A DNA stretch of 64,000 nucleotides from Gemmatimonadota bacterium (GTDB taxonomy: Bacteria > Gemmatimonadota > Gemmatimonadetes > Gemmatimonadales > Gemmatimonadaceae): NCBI GenBank assembly GCA_016712265.1, contig JADJRJ010000030.1:1178001-1242000 (forward strand), written 5' to 3'. This document shows positions 41,622 to 52,700 of the stretch, piece by piece. Position 1 is the stretch's first letter, and each line of letters begins with the position of its first letter. Position numbers and translations under genes: made by a program. The notes below the pieces were generated by a model that saw nothing but the letters and a program-made list of their open reading frames with translations, ran no database searches and had not been told where the DNA came from.

Positions 41622-43082
41622 CTAATCCGAGACGGGCCGCTTCGGCCCCGCCAGCGCCTGGGTCAGCCGGTACAAGAACTCCTGGCCCTCGAAGAACGAT
41701 TGAACGCGCATCCGCTCGTCCCGTCCATGGGCGCGAGCATCAACCGCAGGGTCACTGAACAACCCGGAGACTCCGTAGGCGGGCACGCCTAACGCACGGA
41801 AGAAGCGCATGTCCGTGGCGCCGGTGGACATGGTCGGGATGACGGGGATATTGCCCCACATCTCCCTCGTGATACGGCGAATAGGGTCCATCACCTCCTC
41901 GAGGAGCTTGGTTGCTGGCGATGGCGGGCGCTGAGACCGGATCAGGACCTTCACCCCGGTATCGCCGATCACCCGTCGCAGTGAATCGCGGACCTGCTCG
42001 GCCGTCTCGGTCGGGTAGATGCGGCAGTTGACGTTCGCTTCAGCAAGCTGCGGCAAGGCGTTGGTGGCATGCCCGCCCTTGAGTTCCGTGGCGACACAGC
42101 TGGTCCTGAGCATGGAGTTGTAGCGGGGATCCGCGGACAGCACGCGCAGGGCACTCCCGTCACGCGGGTTGGCCACCATGGCGCGCATCGCACGAGCAAT
42201 CACCGGCTCCTCGACACCAGCTGTCCCGGTGAAGAACGCCCGGGTGACGTCACTCAGGTGCACCGGAAAGCGGTAGCGCCCAACCTTGGCCAGCGCATCG
42301 GCCAACTGCGTGATGGCGTTGTCGTCCCGGGGCACCGAAGAGTGGCCGCCCCGGTTCGTGACCTGCAACGTGAAGTTGGTTGTGACCTTCTCCGACGCCT
42401 GAACGGTGTTGGAGAGCGGCGTCCCGTTCCGGTGCGTCCCGCCGCCGCCCTCATTGATCACCCACTCGGCCTCCATCTTGTCCCGGTGGTTCTTCAACAA
42501 CCAGTCGACGCCGTTGAACGCCCCGCTCTCCTCGTCGGCCGTCAGGGCCAGGATGATATCGCGCTCCGGTACCCATCCCTCGCGCTTCATCCGGAAGACG
42601 TTGGCGATGAAGATCGCTGCCATGGCCTTGTCGTCCGCCGTACCCCGCCCGTAGTAGTAGCCGTCCTTCTCCGTGAACTTGAACGGTGGAAACTCCGGGG
42701 ACCAATCCTCGGGGAGCGCCTCGACCACGTCGATATGCGCGAGGAGCAGGAGCGGCTTCCCGGCCGCCGCGCCGCGCGACCCACGGAGGCGCGCGACCAG
42801 ATTGTGCTTTTCGGGCCTCGGCCCGCCCACAAAGATGTCCGCTTCCGGAATCCCGGCGGCGCGCAGTCGTTGCGCCATGGCCACGGCCGCGGTCGTGATG
42901 TTGCCCGTGGTCACCGACGTGTTGATCTCGACGAGTTCCTTGTAGATCGCGTGCGCAACCTGTTGGTCCGCATTGAGCTGTCCCGGGCGGTACACCGTGG
43001 CCGCCGCCTGGGCAGTCGTCACGGCGGGAAGAAGCAGGACGGCGATCAAGCCGCCGGTTGCACAGGTGAGGAAAGGCCGCAT
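41622..43082 (-). CDS. Secreted M20 family metallopeptidase
   Basis: A 486-residue exported peptidase with a signal peptide (MRPFLTCATGGLIAVLLLPA). The dinuclear zinc residues are in order: LLAHIDVVEAL (His116, Asp118), GRGTADDKAM (Asp150), TADEESGA (Glu184/185), later GGHATNALPQ. The dimerisation domain starts near GGHSSVP. M20 enzymes remove terminal residues from peptides. ATG 43082 is chosen for the signal peptide. It is 119 bases upstream of the M14 gene on the same strand and divergent from the S9 gene. Confidence 0.92.
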   Translation of the reverse strand: MRPFLTCATGGLIAVLLLPAVTTAQAAATVYRPGQLNADQQVAHAIYKELVEINTSVTTGNITTAAVAMAQRLRAAGIPEADIFVGGPRPEKHNLVARLRGSRGAAAGKPLLLLAHIDVVEALPEDWSPEFPPFKFTEKDGYYYGRGTADDKAMAAIFIANVFRMKREGWVPERDIILALTADEESGAFNGVDWLLKNHRDKMEAEWVINEGGGGTHRNGTPLSNTVQASEKVTTNFTLQVTNRGGHSSVPRDDNAITQLADALAKVGRYRFPVHLSDVTRAFFTGTAGVEEPVIARAMRAMVANPRDGSALRVLSADPRYNSMLRTSCVATELKGGHATNALPQLAEANVNCRIYPTETAEQVRDSLRRVIGDTGVKVLIRSQRPPSPATKLLEEVMDPIRRITREMWGNIPVIPTMSTGATDMRFFRALGVPAYGVSGLFSDPAVDARAHGRDERMRVQSFFEGQEFLYRLTQALAGPKRPVSD

Positions 43083-43174
43083 GGAAGTCGGGCGCCAGGG
43101 TGAAGGGAGACACCGATTGTAACGCGCGCCGACGCGGCGCGCTAACTTGCCCCGCTCTGCTTCCCTGCCGACGG

Positions 43175-45244
43175 ATGCGCACCTCGCCCTGGCTGTTCCT
43201 GTCCCTTGTCCCCGTGCTGCTCCCGGCGCAGGACCGCCTGCGCACGATGCCACGGTTTGAACGGTATCAGCAACTCAGCCGCGTCATTCCGGGCTCGGTA
43301 CGGTCGGGCGCGATCACCGCGACCTGGGACGCGGACTCCCGGGGCTTCCGGTATCAGCACGGCGGAAAGGGTTGGCGATACGACCTCGCCACCCGGCGCG
43401 CGACCGAGTCGGGTACAAGCGCCGCGCCTAACGCGGGCCGACGCGGGGGGCCCGAACGCGGTCGCCAGTACGATGTGGCCGTGTCCCCGGACAGTACCCG
43501 AAAGGCTTTCTACAAGGACCGGAACCTCTGGATCGCGGATACCAGCGGGGCCAATGCATTCGCCGTGACCACCGACGGCAACGCCGAGGCGCGCACGAAG
43601 AACGGCTCCGCGTCCTGGGTCTACGGCGAGGAACTCGGCCAGGTCACCGCGATGTGGTGGTCTCCCGACGGCAAGCAACTCGCGTACTACCGCTTCGACG
43701 AGAGTCCGGTCAAGGACTTCTACCTCCAGATGGACCAGACCAAGGTCCAGAGCGCACTCGACGTCGAGGCTTACCCCAAGGCCGGGAGCCCCAACCCGGT
43801 CGTCGAGCTCTTCGTCTACGACGTCGCGAGCCGCCGCACGCAACGCATCGACGTGCGCCATGGCCAGCCGTTCACCAACGATGTGGTGGGGCACTATGTC
43901 TACGCGGTGGGATGGTCGCCCGACGGACGCGAAATCACCTTCAATCGCACCAACCGTCGGCAGAACGTGATGGAGTTCACCGCCTGTGAGCCGTCCACGG
44001 GCGCCTGTCGCGTGGTCGTGCGGGAGGAATGGCCGTCGAGTTGGGTGGAAAACCACCCTGAGATCAGGTTCCTCGCGGATGGCCGGCGGTTCCTGTGGGT
44101 CTCGGAACGCACCGGCTTCGCGAACATCTACCTGTATGACTTCACCACGGGACGCCAGTTGGCAGCCGTCACGCGTCACGACGCCGAGGTGTCGCAGATC
44201 GTCCGCGTGGATGAAGCGGCGGGGTTGGTATGGTATCTGGCGCGGACCGGCGACAACCACATGAAGATGCAGCTCCACCGGGTCCGCCTGGATGGGTCGG
44301 GTGACCAACGCCTCACGGACCCGGCATGGAACCACGCGATCGCGCTGGCGCCCGACGGCCGGCACATCGTGGACGTCGCCCAAACCCACAATCGCGCACC
44401 GGTCACCCGCCTGCTCGATGCCCGGGGCGACGTCCTGACGACAGTGATGGAAAGCAACCTCGCGACCTTCGACTCGGTGGGGCTGCGCCGGGTGGAGCTG
44501 TTCACCTACAAGGCGGCAGATGGCGTCACCGACCTGCACGGGTTGTTGCACCGGCCGAGCGACTTCGATTCCACCCGCCGGTATCCGGTCCTCGTGACCG
44601 TCTACGCCGGCCCGGCGACCAATGGTGCCCGGGAGACGTTCACCACTCCGCACCCGTTGACCGAGCTTGGCTTCCTGGTCCTGAGTCTGGACTCACGCAG
44701 TGCGGGTGGTCGCGGCAAGCGATTCCTCGACGCGATCTACCTCAAGCTCGGCACGGTGGAGATCGATGATCAGGCCGCCGGGGTGCGGGCCTTGTGGTCC
44801 CGGCCGTACGTCGAGCGCGGGCGCGCAGGGATCTTCGGGTCGTCGTACGGGGGATACGCGTCAGCGCTGGCGTTGCTGCGACATCCGGACGTCTTTGCCG
44901 CCGCGTCCGCGTCGTCCAGCGTGACAGACTGGAGGCACTACGACACGATCTACACCGAGCGCTACATGTGGATCCCGCAGGAGAACGCGGCCGGATACGA
45001 CGCCGGCTCGGCCATGACCCAGGTCGACAAGCTGACCGGTCGCCTCATGCTGTACTATGGCACCGCCGACAACAACGTGCACCCCAACAACACGATGCAG
45101 CTCATCCAGGCCCTACAACGGGCCGGGAAGAGCTTTGAGGTGCAGGTGGGGCCGGACGCCGGGCACACCGCCCTGCGCACCGACCGGATGATGGAGTTCT
45201 TCATCGAGCAGCTGGTGCTTCGCCCGACCGGGCTCGTTCCCTGA
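43175..45244 (+). CDS. Secreted S9 (DPP IV-like) prolyl peptidase
   Basis: A 689-residue exported protein with a signal peptide (MRTSPWLFLSLVPVLLPAQ), an N-terminal beta-propeller (DPPIV_N, about 60-430) and an alpha/beta-hydrolase domain. The catalytic triad is visible: GSSYGGY (Ser557), YGTADNNVH (Asp632) and DAGHTAL (His664). It probably releases dipeptides. ATG 43175 starts the signal peptide but has no clear Shine-Dalgarno site. Its stop abuts the stop of the plug-like gene on the other strand. Confidence 0.93.
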   Translation: MRTSPWLFLSLVPVLLPAQDRLRTMPRFERYQQLSRVIPGSVRSGAITATWDADSRGFRYQHGGKGWRYDLATRRATESGTSAAPNAGRRGGPERGRQYDVAVSPDSTRKAFYKDRNLWIADTSGANAFAVTTDGNAEARTKNGSASWVYGEELGQVTAMWWSPDGKQLAYYRFDESPVKDFYLQMDQTKVQSALDVEAYPKAGSPNPVVELFVYDVASRRTQRIDVRHGQPFTNDVVGHYVYAVGWSPDGREITFNRTNRRQNVMEFTACEPSTGACRVVVREEWPSSWVENHPEIRFLADGRRFLWVSERTGFANIYLYDFTTGRQLAAVTRHDAEVSQIVRVDEAAGLVWYLARTGDNHMKMQLHRVRLDGSGDQRLTDPAWNHAIALAPDGRHIVDVAQTHNRAPVTRLLDARGDVLTTVMESNLATFDSVGLRRVELFTYKAADGVTDLHGLLHRPSDFDSTRRYPVLVTVYAGPATNGARETFTTPHPLTELGFLVLSLDSRSAGGRGKRFLDAIYLKLGTVEIDDQAAGVRALWSRPYVERGRAGIFGSSYGGYASALALLRHPDVFAAASASSSVTDWRHYDTIYTERYMWIPQENAAGYDAGSAMTQVDKLTGRLMLYYGTADNNVHPNNTMQLIQALQRAGKSFEVQVGPDAGHTALRTDRMMEFFIEQLVLRPTGLVP

Positions 45245-45649
45245 CTACTGCGGTTTGCGCGTCTTGACCATGATCGCCCCGGCCTCGTGACCGGGACCGA
45301 GCATCTGGATCGCCCGATTCTGGTCCATGAACTTGAGTTCCTCGATCAAGGGGGCCGGCACCGTGCGCAGCTGCTCGAGGTTGGGCTGTCGCTTCTCGTC
45401 GATATACAGGATGGCCTCCGTAGCCACCTCGCCCATTCGGCCGTCGCCCCCAGACGACGACATGCGCCCCATGGGGCCACGCAACCACTGCGGCCGCAAC
45501 CGCCGCACCGCATCATCCGCATTGGTGACCGCGTTGCCCGCCTCGTCGATATCAACGCGCGTGATGGTGTTGCGATCGCCGCGCTTCTGCGCCTCGACCG
45601 AGGTCGCGGCCATGAGGGCCAGCACCGCCACGACAAGGAACCTTCGCAT
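45245..45649 (-). CDS. Small secreted protein resembling the C-terminal part of a TonB plug
   Basis: A 134-residue exported protein (signal MRRFLVVAVLALMAATSVEA). The last third, LIEELKFMDQNRAIQMLGPG then HEAGAIMVKTRK, follows the plug pattern of SusC-type receptors (IESIEVLKG, then YG, then GVIxITTK), but no barrel or TonB box follows. I see no catalytic motif. It lies 53 bases after the symporter gene on the same strand. A solitary plug could be a signalling or assembly partner of the SusC-like receptor; this is inference, and a simple hypothetical protein remains possible. Confidence 0.7.
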   Translation of the reverse strand: MRRFLVVAVLALMAATSVEAQKRGDRNTITRVDIDEAGNAVTNADDAVRRLRPQWLRGPMGRMSSSGGDGRMGEVATEAILYIDEKRQPNLEQLRTVPAPLIEELKFMDQNRAIQMLGPGHEAGAIMVKTRKPQ

Positions 45650-45702
45650 GACCACCGGACCGGAGGGTTGGACCGCTATGCTCGCACGCCGCCCGGCCCC
45701 TG

Positions 45703-47094
45703 TCAACGCTCCGTGACCGGCACCCGCGCTCGGCGCCCCTCCACCGCGCTCCCCGCCACATAGATCAGCAGGGACAAGAGCAGCGAGGTGACGAATGGCG
45801 CCTCGAACCCGCCAAAGGCGCCCGCCAGGTAGCTGCCGAGCCCGACCAGCAGGGTGACCATGGCCGTGCGCGCACCTCCCCACGGGGTGAACAGGCCAAA
45901 CACGACGACCACGAGGGCACCGGAACTGCCAAACGCCGAGGCCTGCTCCACCAGCGCGAACACTCCTTCCGCACGCACTGCGAGGACAAACGCGAGGAGG
46001 CCAAACGACGCGACGGCGAGCCGCGCGACGCGAACCTTCTGCCGCTCGTCGCTGATGCGAAACACCGGCACGACCAGGTTGTGAGACAACAACCCTGATG
46101 CCACCAGCAGCGTGCTGTCCACCGTCGACAGGATCGCCGACAGGAGGCCACCGACGAAGACCACAAACAACACGGGCGGCAGGAGCTGTTGCGCGACCGC
46201 GGGCACCACCTGTTCCGCATCGGCCAGCGGCGCGACCACCTGGCGCCCCACGAGCCCAATCAACAGCGGGATCAGGCCCACCACGATGTACATGCCGCCG
46301 GCCAACAAGGCGGCGCGTGACGCGACATGCTCGCTCCGGGTCGCCACCACCCGCCCGACCAACTCCGTGGCGATGAGGGAGCCGCAGACCGGGATGCTCC
46401 ACTCCTCAATCAGGGCCAGCCAGCTGACATCAGCAGGCGGACGAATGGTGATGGCCCCTGGCGCCGTCAGCACGCCCGCCACGGACGTGCCTTCCGGTAG
46501 CGCGAGGACAACGGCGACCGCGACCACCACCAGCCCAAGGATCACGATGGCCCCCTGGACCAGGTCCGTGACGGCGTCAGCCAACAGGCCGCCAAACACC
46601 GTGTACATGATGGTGAACCCCGTGGCCAGGGCGATCGCCGCTTCCAGCTCAAATGCGCCCGCGAGTGACAGGACCTGCCCAAAGGCGCGGACCTGTGCGG
46701 CGGCCCACAGGATCGAGCTGGGGATGAGGATCACGGCGGCGACCCGTTCCACCGACACGGCGTACCGTGTCCGGAACAGGTCGGCGAGTGTCGTGAGCTG
46801 TCGTCGCCACAGGGGACGCGCGAAGATGAAGCCCATCCCCACCAGGCAGAGCCCGTAGCCGAACGGTTCGGCGTTGGCGAGCGACGCCCCCTGGCTGTAC
46901 GCGGTCCCCGCCGACCCCATCACGGTCTCGGCCCCGAACCAGGTGGCAAAAAACGAGAAGGTCGCGAGGGGATAGCCTAACGAGCGCCCGGCCAGCAGGT
47001 AGTCGGACTCGCTGCGAACCCGCTTCGAGGCCCAGACCCCGATGCCGAATTGCAGCACGAGGTACCCCAGGATGGCGAGGAGCAGTGGAGACAC
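45703..47094 (-). CDS. Sodium:solute symporter family transporter
   Basis: A 463-residue protein with about 13 membrane helices in the SSS fold. Family features are the early SESDYLLAGRSLGYPLATFS (DYLLAGR), TWFGAETVMGSAG, LADLFRTRY, FGGLLADAVTDLVQG, and the Na+-site region SAILSTVDSTLLVASG. The substrate cannot be read. GTG 47094 is the start, without an obvious Shine-Dalgarno site. In this locus import of amino acids or peptides' products would make sense (inference). Confidence 0.9.
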   Translation of the reverse strand: MSPLLLAILGYLVLQFGIGVWASKRVRSESDYLLAGRSLGYPLATFSFFATWFGAETVMGSAGTAYSQGASLANAEPFGYGLCLVGMGFIFARPLWRRQLTTLADLFRTRYAVSVERVAAVILIPSSILWAAAQVRAFGQVLSLAGAFELEAAIALATGFTIMYTVFGGLLADAVTDLVQGAIVILGLVVVAVAVVLALPEGTSVAGVLTAPGAITIRPPADVSWLALIEEWSIPVCGSLIATELVGRVVATRSEHVASRAALLAGGMYIVVGLIPLLIGLVGRQVVAPLADAEQVVPAVAQQLLPPVLFVVFVGGLLSAILSTVDSTLLVASGLLSHNLVVPVFRISDERQKVRVARLAVASFGLLAFVLAVRAEGVFALVEQASAFGSSGALVVVVFGLFTPWGGARTAMVTLLVGLGSYLAGAFGGFEAPFVTSLLLSLLIYVAGSAVEGRRARVPVTER

Positions 47095-47305
47095 GCGTTC
47101 GGATCGAAGGGTAATGAGTGGGGCTGGTGACGCGGCGGCGACCCTTGCCTTGCAGGGCCCCCGTCAGCACCGCCCCGGTGCGCCACCCAACCACCGCCAC
47201 TTCGCGCGGGTACGCTATCCCGGTCCCCGCCCGCCCGCCAGACGGCGCCACCCTGCATCTTGGCGCGCGCGCCCGTCTCGATTCGCCGATGGGCACCGTT
47301 AGGTC

Positions 47306-47342
47306 GGCGGGGCCCGGCCCTCTTCCTCGGCCGCGCCCCGCC
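47306..47342 (-). terminator. GC-rich hairpin after the Ser/Thr kinase gene
   Basis: GGCGGGGC (47306-47313) pairs with GCCCCGCC (47335-47342) 22 bases after the kinase stop. No U-tract follows on the minus strand. The rest of the 269-base gap to the symporter start holds no gene I can support. Confidence 0.4.
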
Positions 47343-47363
47343 CACAGCTGACCCGTCGCGGCG

Positions 47364-49655
47364 TCAGCCGGGCTCGAGGTGCAAGCGGCGGATCAACGCC
47401 CCAAAGCGGGGATGCAGCCGTAGGGCGTCCCACGCCGGGCGCACGCCGAGCCAGAGCAGGTCCGGCGCGTGTTCCTCGACCGCGGCGTCGAGCAGGTCCA
47501 GGGCGGTATCGACGCGACCGAGCGCGGCGGCCACCACGGCGCGATGTGCGGGTGAGGTGTACCGCTCCGTCGAGCGCTCTTCCAGCTCGCGATGGAGCCG
47601 TTCGGCGGCGTCGGTCGCACCTGCGGCGGCCTGCGCGCATGCGAGGACCGCCAACGCCTCCCCACTGCGACGGGACGCCTGCACAGCGCGTTCGGCGTGC
47701 GTCACCGCCGCCGCGTGGTCACCCGTTGCCGTCAGGACCTGTGCGAGAAAGAAGTGACCGGGACCAAAGCCGGGGTCGAACTCGACGACTTGTCGGGCCA
47801 CGCGCTGCGCCTCGCCGAACTGGCGTGCATACAGGAGCTGGGAGGCGAAGGTCACGCGCAGGACTGGCGACAGCGGATCGATCGCCAGCGCCCGCTCGAT
47901 CGACTCGCGTGCCTCGGCGTGTCGCCCGCGTGGCGTCAGGCTCATGATCGCGAGCCCCTGGTGCGCCGCAGGCAAGAGCGGATTCAGGGCCACCGCCTGC
48001 CGGAACGTCGCCTCGGCCAGCTCCCACTGCCACGCCTCCACCGCCTCGACCTGGGCCAGCGCCACGCGCGCCTCCGCGAGGGACGGATCACGCCGCAGGG
48101 CCTCGCCGGCGGCCTGGCGCGCCAGCGGCAGTACTTCGTTGGGGGAAACATGTCCATACACCCCCCGGGTCACGTAGACCTGGGCGAGCCCGGCCCACGC
48201 CGGCGCATACTCCGGATCCAGCCGGAGCGCGTCGCGGTAGGCGTCCATCGCGTGTTGCATCGCAACGTCCGTGCGCTGGTTCCAGGCGTGCCGCGCCTTG
48301 AGGACGGCGTCGTACACCTCCAGGCGCGGCACCACGGACTGGCTCGGGGCCGACAGGTCGCCGAGCAGGGTGACGTTCAGTGCGTGGGCAATGGCCGCGC
48401 CGATCTCGTCCTGGATGGCAAAGACATCGGCCAGGGCCCGGTCGTACCGACCGGACCAGCCCTGGAAGCCGGAGGCGGCATCCACCAGCTGCGCAGTCAC
48501 GCGCAGGCGGTCCCCGGCGCGCCGCACACTCCCGGTCAGGAGGTGGCGCACCCCAAGCCGGTTCCCGATAGTTTGTATGTCGTCGGCGGTATCGCGAAGG
48601 GCGAACGACGAGTGGCGCGCACACACCCGCATGGTCCGCCGCAGGGAGAGCTGTGTGAGGATCTCCTCGGTGATGCCATCGGAGAGGTAGTCGCTGTCCG
48701 CGTCGCCCCCCAGGTTGCGGAACGGGAGGACGGCGATGCTTGGCACATCTTCCGGAGAGCGGGCCACATGAATTGCGCCGGTCGCGAACGGCGCCGTCGC
48801 TCCGCGAAGCGCCGCCAGCAGGGCGGCCTCGAACTCGCCGGCTGTGGCGAACCGCTCCGCGGGATCGCTCGCCAACACCTTGCGCAGGACGACATCCAGG
48901 TCGGGCGGTACCTCCACGCGTCGCGCCCTCGCTGACGGTACCACGCCGGTGAACCGCCGCGCCATCTGCTCCTGCACCGTGGTGCCACCAAAGGCCTTCT
49001 CGCCCACAAGCATCTCGAACAACACGATCCCGAGACTGAACAGGTCGGAGCGCCCGTCGAGATGGGGCTCCCCGACGGCCTGCTCCGGACTCATGTAGGC
49101 GATCGTGCCGACCGCATTCCCTTCCTGCGTGATGTCGTCAACGTCGACCGCGATTGGTGTTGGCGTCAGCGCCTTGGCGACCCCGAAGTCCGCCACGATC
49201 GCGTGCCGCCCGGCGAGCAGGATGTTCGCCGGCTTGATGTCGCGATGGATGATCCCCTGCGCGTGGGCGTATGCTAGCGCGTCCGCGACCTCCGCGGCCA
49301 GGTGGACCGCTTCGGCCACTGGGAGCCTGCCCTCGCGGGCGATGCGCTCGCGGAGCGTTTCCCCGTCCACGAACGGCATCGCGTAGTACGGAAGCCCCAG
49401 CAGGTCCCCGGAATCGAGGAGCGGCAAAATATGAGGATGCGCCAACCTCGCGGTCACCCCAATCTCGCGCAGGAAACGCGACGTTCCCCCTCCCTCCGCG
49501 ACCGACGACTTCATGACCTTGAGTGCGACCCGACGTTGGTGCTTGGGGTCAACGACGAGGTACACCGTCGCCATACCGCCCACGGCGATCTCGCGCTCAA
49601 CGAGGTAGCGCCCTGCGAGAGCCAGGTTCAGGTCGGGAATGGAAAGGTCGGTCAC
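47364..49655 (-). CDS. Ser/Thr protein kinase with TolB-like and TPR regions
   Basis: A 763-residue protein. It has a Hanks-type kinase domain (about 15-280) with GGMATVYL, VALKVMK (Lys46), HRDIKPANILL (Asp139) and DFGVAKAL (Asp156), all catalytic residues present. Next is a TolB/CadC-like segment (IAVLPFRNLGGDADSDYLSDG), then TPR repeats to the end. No membrane helix is seen. This kinase-TolB-TPR architecture is abundant in Gemmatimonadota and Acidobacteria; targets are unknown. GTG 49655 (VTDLSIPDLN) gives the usual spacing to the kinase domain; TTG 49679 is an alternative. Divergent from the cyclase gene. Confidence 0.9.
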   Translation of the reverse strand: MTDLSIPDLNLALAGRYLVEREIAVGGMATVYLVVDPKHQRRVALKVMKSSVAEGGGTSRFLREIGVTARLAHPHILPLLDSGDLLGLPYYAMPFVDGETLRERIAREGRLPVAEAVHLAAEVADALAYAHAQGIIHRDIKPANILLAGRHAIVADFGVAKALTPTPIAVDVDDITQEGNAVGTIAYMSPEQAVGEPHLDGRSDLFSLGIVLFEMLVGEKAFGGTTVQEQMARRFTGVVPSARARRVEVPPDLDVVLRKVLASDPAERFATAGEFEAALLAALRGATAPFATGAIHVARSPEDVPSIAVLPFRNLGGDADSDYLSDGITEEILTQLSLRRTMRVCARHSSFALRDTADDIQTIGNRLGVRHLLTGSVRRAGDRLRVTAQLVDAASGFQGWSGRYDRALADVFAIQDEIGAAIAHALNVTLLGDLSAPSQSVVPRLEVYDAVLKARHAWNQRTDVAMQHAMDAYRDALRLDPEYAPAWAGLAQVYVTRGVYGHVSPNEVLPLARQAAGEALRRDPSLAEARVALAQVEAVEAWQWELAEATFRQAVALNPLLPAAHQGLAIMSLTPRGRHAEARESIERALAIDPLSPVLRVTFASQLLYARQFGEAQRVARQVVEFDPGFGPGHFFLAQVLTATGDHAAAVTHAERAVQASRRSGEALAVLACAQAAAGATDAAERLHRELEERSTERYTSPAHRAVVAAALGRVDTALDLLDAAVEEHAPDLLWLGVRPAWDALRLHPRFGALIRRLHLEPG

Positions 49656-49775
49656 GCGTCCGGGGAGAATCGCCGGCAAGACTTGGGGTTCGCCGGCGGG
49701 CGCTGTAGGGGTGCCACAAACCTAGCGTCGATCCCACCGAGTGCGCACTATTCCGCCTCCCCGCAGCATCCCCCC

Positions 49776-52700
49776 ATGCTCTGCCCCTCCTGTGGGACGG
49801 CCAATGCAGCGGCCGCCCGCTTTTGCTCCGAATGCGGAACGGCCCTTGGCGTTCCGTGCCCTGACTGTTCGTTCCTCAATCGACCCGACGCCAAGAACTG
49901 CAGCGGCTGCGGCAAGCGCTTCGCCGCAACGGAGCGCAGCCAGGCTGAACGCCGGCAGCTGACCGTGTTTTTCGTCGACCTGGTCGGGTCGACCGCACTG
50001 TCGGAGACGTTGGACCCGGAGGAGCTGCGCGATCTGTACGCGAAGTACCAGGCCGTGTGCGCGGAGGTAATTCGCGGGTACGACGGCCACATCGCCCAGT
50101 ACCTGGGTGACGGAATCCTCGCGTACTTCGGGTACCCTATCGCCCACGAGGACGACGCCTTGCGCGCGGTTCGGTCCGGGCTGGAGATCCTCACCAAGCT
50201 GGAGGCAGCGCCCATGGGCGCCCAGCGCCCGACGGTGCGCATCGGGGTGCACACGGGGCTGGTGGTGATCGGGGACGTAGGGACGGGGCAGCGGGCCGAG
50301 CAACTGGCGCTGGGCGAGGCGCCTAACGTGGCGGCCCGGGTGCAGGGTGAGGCGGAGCCGGACACGATGTTGATTAGCGAGGCGACGCGTCGGCTGGTGT
50401 CGGGGCACTTCCGCCTTGAGGACCTCGGCGCGCGCGCGCTCAAGGGGCTGTCGCGGCCGATGCAACTCTGGCGCGTGCTTGGGCTCAGCGACGCCGCGTC
50501 GCGCTTTGACGCGTTGACGTCCGAGGGGCTGGCGCCGTTTGTCGGACGCGAGCACGAGGTGTCAGAGATTCGCACGGCCTGGGTCAACGCGATGGGTGGT
50601 GCCGGACAAGCGATCCTGCTGCGCGGGGAAGCCGGGATCGGCAAGTCGCGCCTCCTTGGAGCGGCGCGAAGCTTCGCACAGGAGTCGCCCCATGAGCGCT
50701 TCGAGGCCGAATGCTCGCCGTATGCACTGAACAGCCCACTCCATCCCGTGGTCCGGATGATCGAACGGCGCCTGGACTTCAGCGATCACCTTGAGCCCGC
50801 CGAGAAACTCGACCGCATTGAGCAGTTTGTCCTGGCGCGTGGAGGACGACTCGACGAGGCGGTGCCACTGCTCGCCTCGTTACTTGGGGTCGACGCCGGT
50901 GACCGATATCCGGCCAGTGACCTGACCCCGGCGAGGCAACGCCAGCGCTTGCTGACCGTCCTCGCCCAACTGCAACTGCGCGCTCCCGGTGGCACCCCAA
51001 CGTTGCTCGTCATTGAGGACCTGCACTGGGCGGATCCAACGACACTCGAACTGGTGGCGACGCTCGTATCCCAGCAGGGCGACGCGCCACTGCTCGTGAT
51101 CGGCTCTACGCGTCCAGAACTCCCGGAACTGTGGTCCCCCGCTCCGAACCGGCACGAGATCCGGGTCCTGGCGCTGCCCCAGACCGATGTCCGCTCGCTG
51201 GTCGCCGGGGTGGTCGGTTCCAAGTCGCTGCCGGACGTCGTGTTGAACCAGATCATTGAGCGCACGGGCGGGATCCCGCTTTTTGTCGAAGCCGTGACCC
51301 GGACCGTCCTGGAATCGGGGCACCTGCGCGAGATGGAGGACCGCTATGAACTCGTGAGTCCACTCCCTCCGGGGCTGATACCCAGTACGGTGCACGACTC
51401 CCTCATGGCTCGCATTGATCGGCTCGGCCAGGACAAGGTCATCGCGCAGATCGCGGCGACGATAGGGCGAGAGTTTCGTGCGGATCTTCTCCTGGCGGTC
51501 TCCAAGACAACCGCCACCGCGCTGGACATCGCCCTCAAGCGCATGATGGAGCTCGACCTCATTTCCCGGAATGGCGTCGCCCCGCGGTGGAATTATGTCT
51601 TCAAGCATGCGCTGATCCAGGACGCGGCTTACGAATCCCTGCTCAAGAAGACGCGGCAGGAGTACCACGGGCGAATCGCTGACACCCTGCCAACGCAGTT
51701 CGAGGACCTCGTGCGAGACCATCCGGAGCTGTTGGCGCGGCACCTGGAGGGCGCCGGAAGGACCGAGGAGGCCATTACCGGTTGGATGCGGGCCGCCGCC
51801 CCGGCTGGCGCCCGCTGGGCACTGCAGGAGTGCGTGGGCTACTACCGTCGTGCCCTCTCCCTCCTGGAGTCGCTCCCGTCAGACTCTCCCGATCGGATCC
51901 GCGACGAGATGGCCTGTCAGCTGGCGATCGCACCGCCCCTGATGGCCCTCCGGGGATGGGCTTCGCGCGAGGTGGAGCGCGCATGTGTCCGCGCCCGCGA
52001 ACTGTGTGAGCAGACAAGGAACTACGAAGGGCTTTTCAACGCGCTGTGGGGGTTGTGGACAGTCCGGCTGGTGCGCGGGGAGCACGAGAAGGCACTCGAG
52101 GTGGCGAAGCGCGTGCTCGAGATGGCCCAAGCCAGCGAGGTGCCCATCCTCAACGTGGCCGCGCGGCATGCGACGGGTTTCTCGTACTACTACCTCGGCG
52201 AATACGCCCTCGCGCGCCAGCAGGGGGAAGAGGCTATTGCGCTGTTCGACCTGGAGCAGGAGCGCACCCTGGTTGGGTTGTTCCAGATGTCGTCGACCGC
52301 GGTGATCCTCTCGTACCTCGCGATGTCACTGCGCCTCTCGGGGTTCGTTGAGCAGGGGGCCAAACGGCAGCAGGAGTTGGTCACGCTCATCGATGACCTC
52401 AACATCCCGGGGTCCACGGCGGTCGGACTTGGGGTGGCCATGTATCACCTCGTCGATGAAGGCGACGTGGAGACCGTCGCCAGGAACGCAGAGCGCGGGT
52501 ATCAGGTGTCCGTCGACCTCGGCTATGCCTTCTGGGCCGCATCAATGCGGATCTATCGGGGGTGGGCACAAGCACTGCGCGGAGAGCCGCAGGCCGGTGT
52601 GCAGGAGATGCGGCTGGGACTGGCCGACTTCCTCGGTACTGACGCAGGGATCTTCGTCCCGCAGTGGCGGCTCATGCTCGCTCAGGGGCTTCGACGTGAC

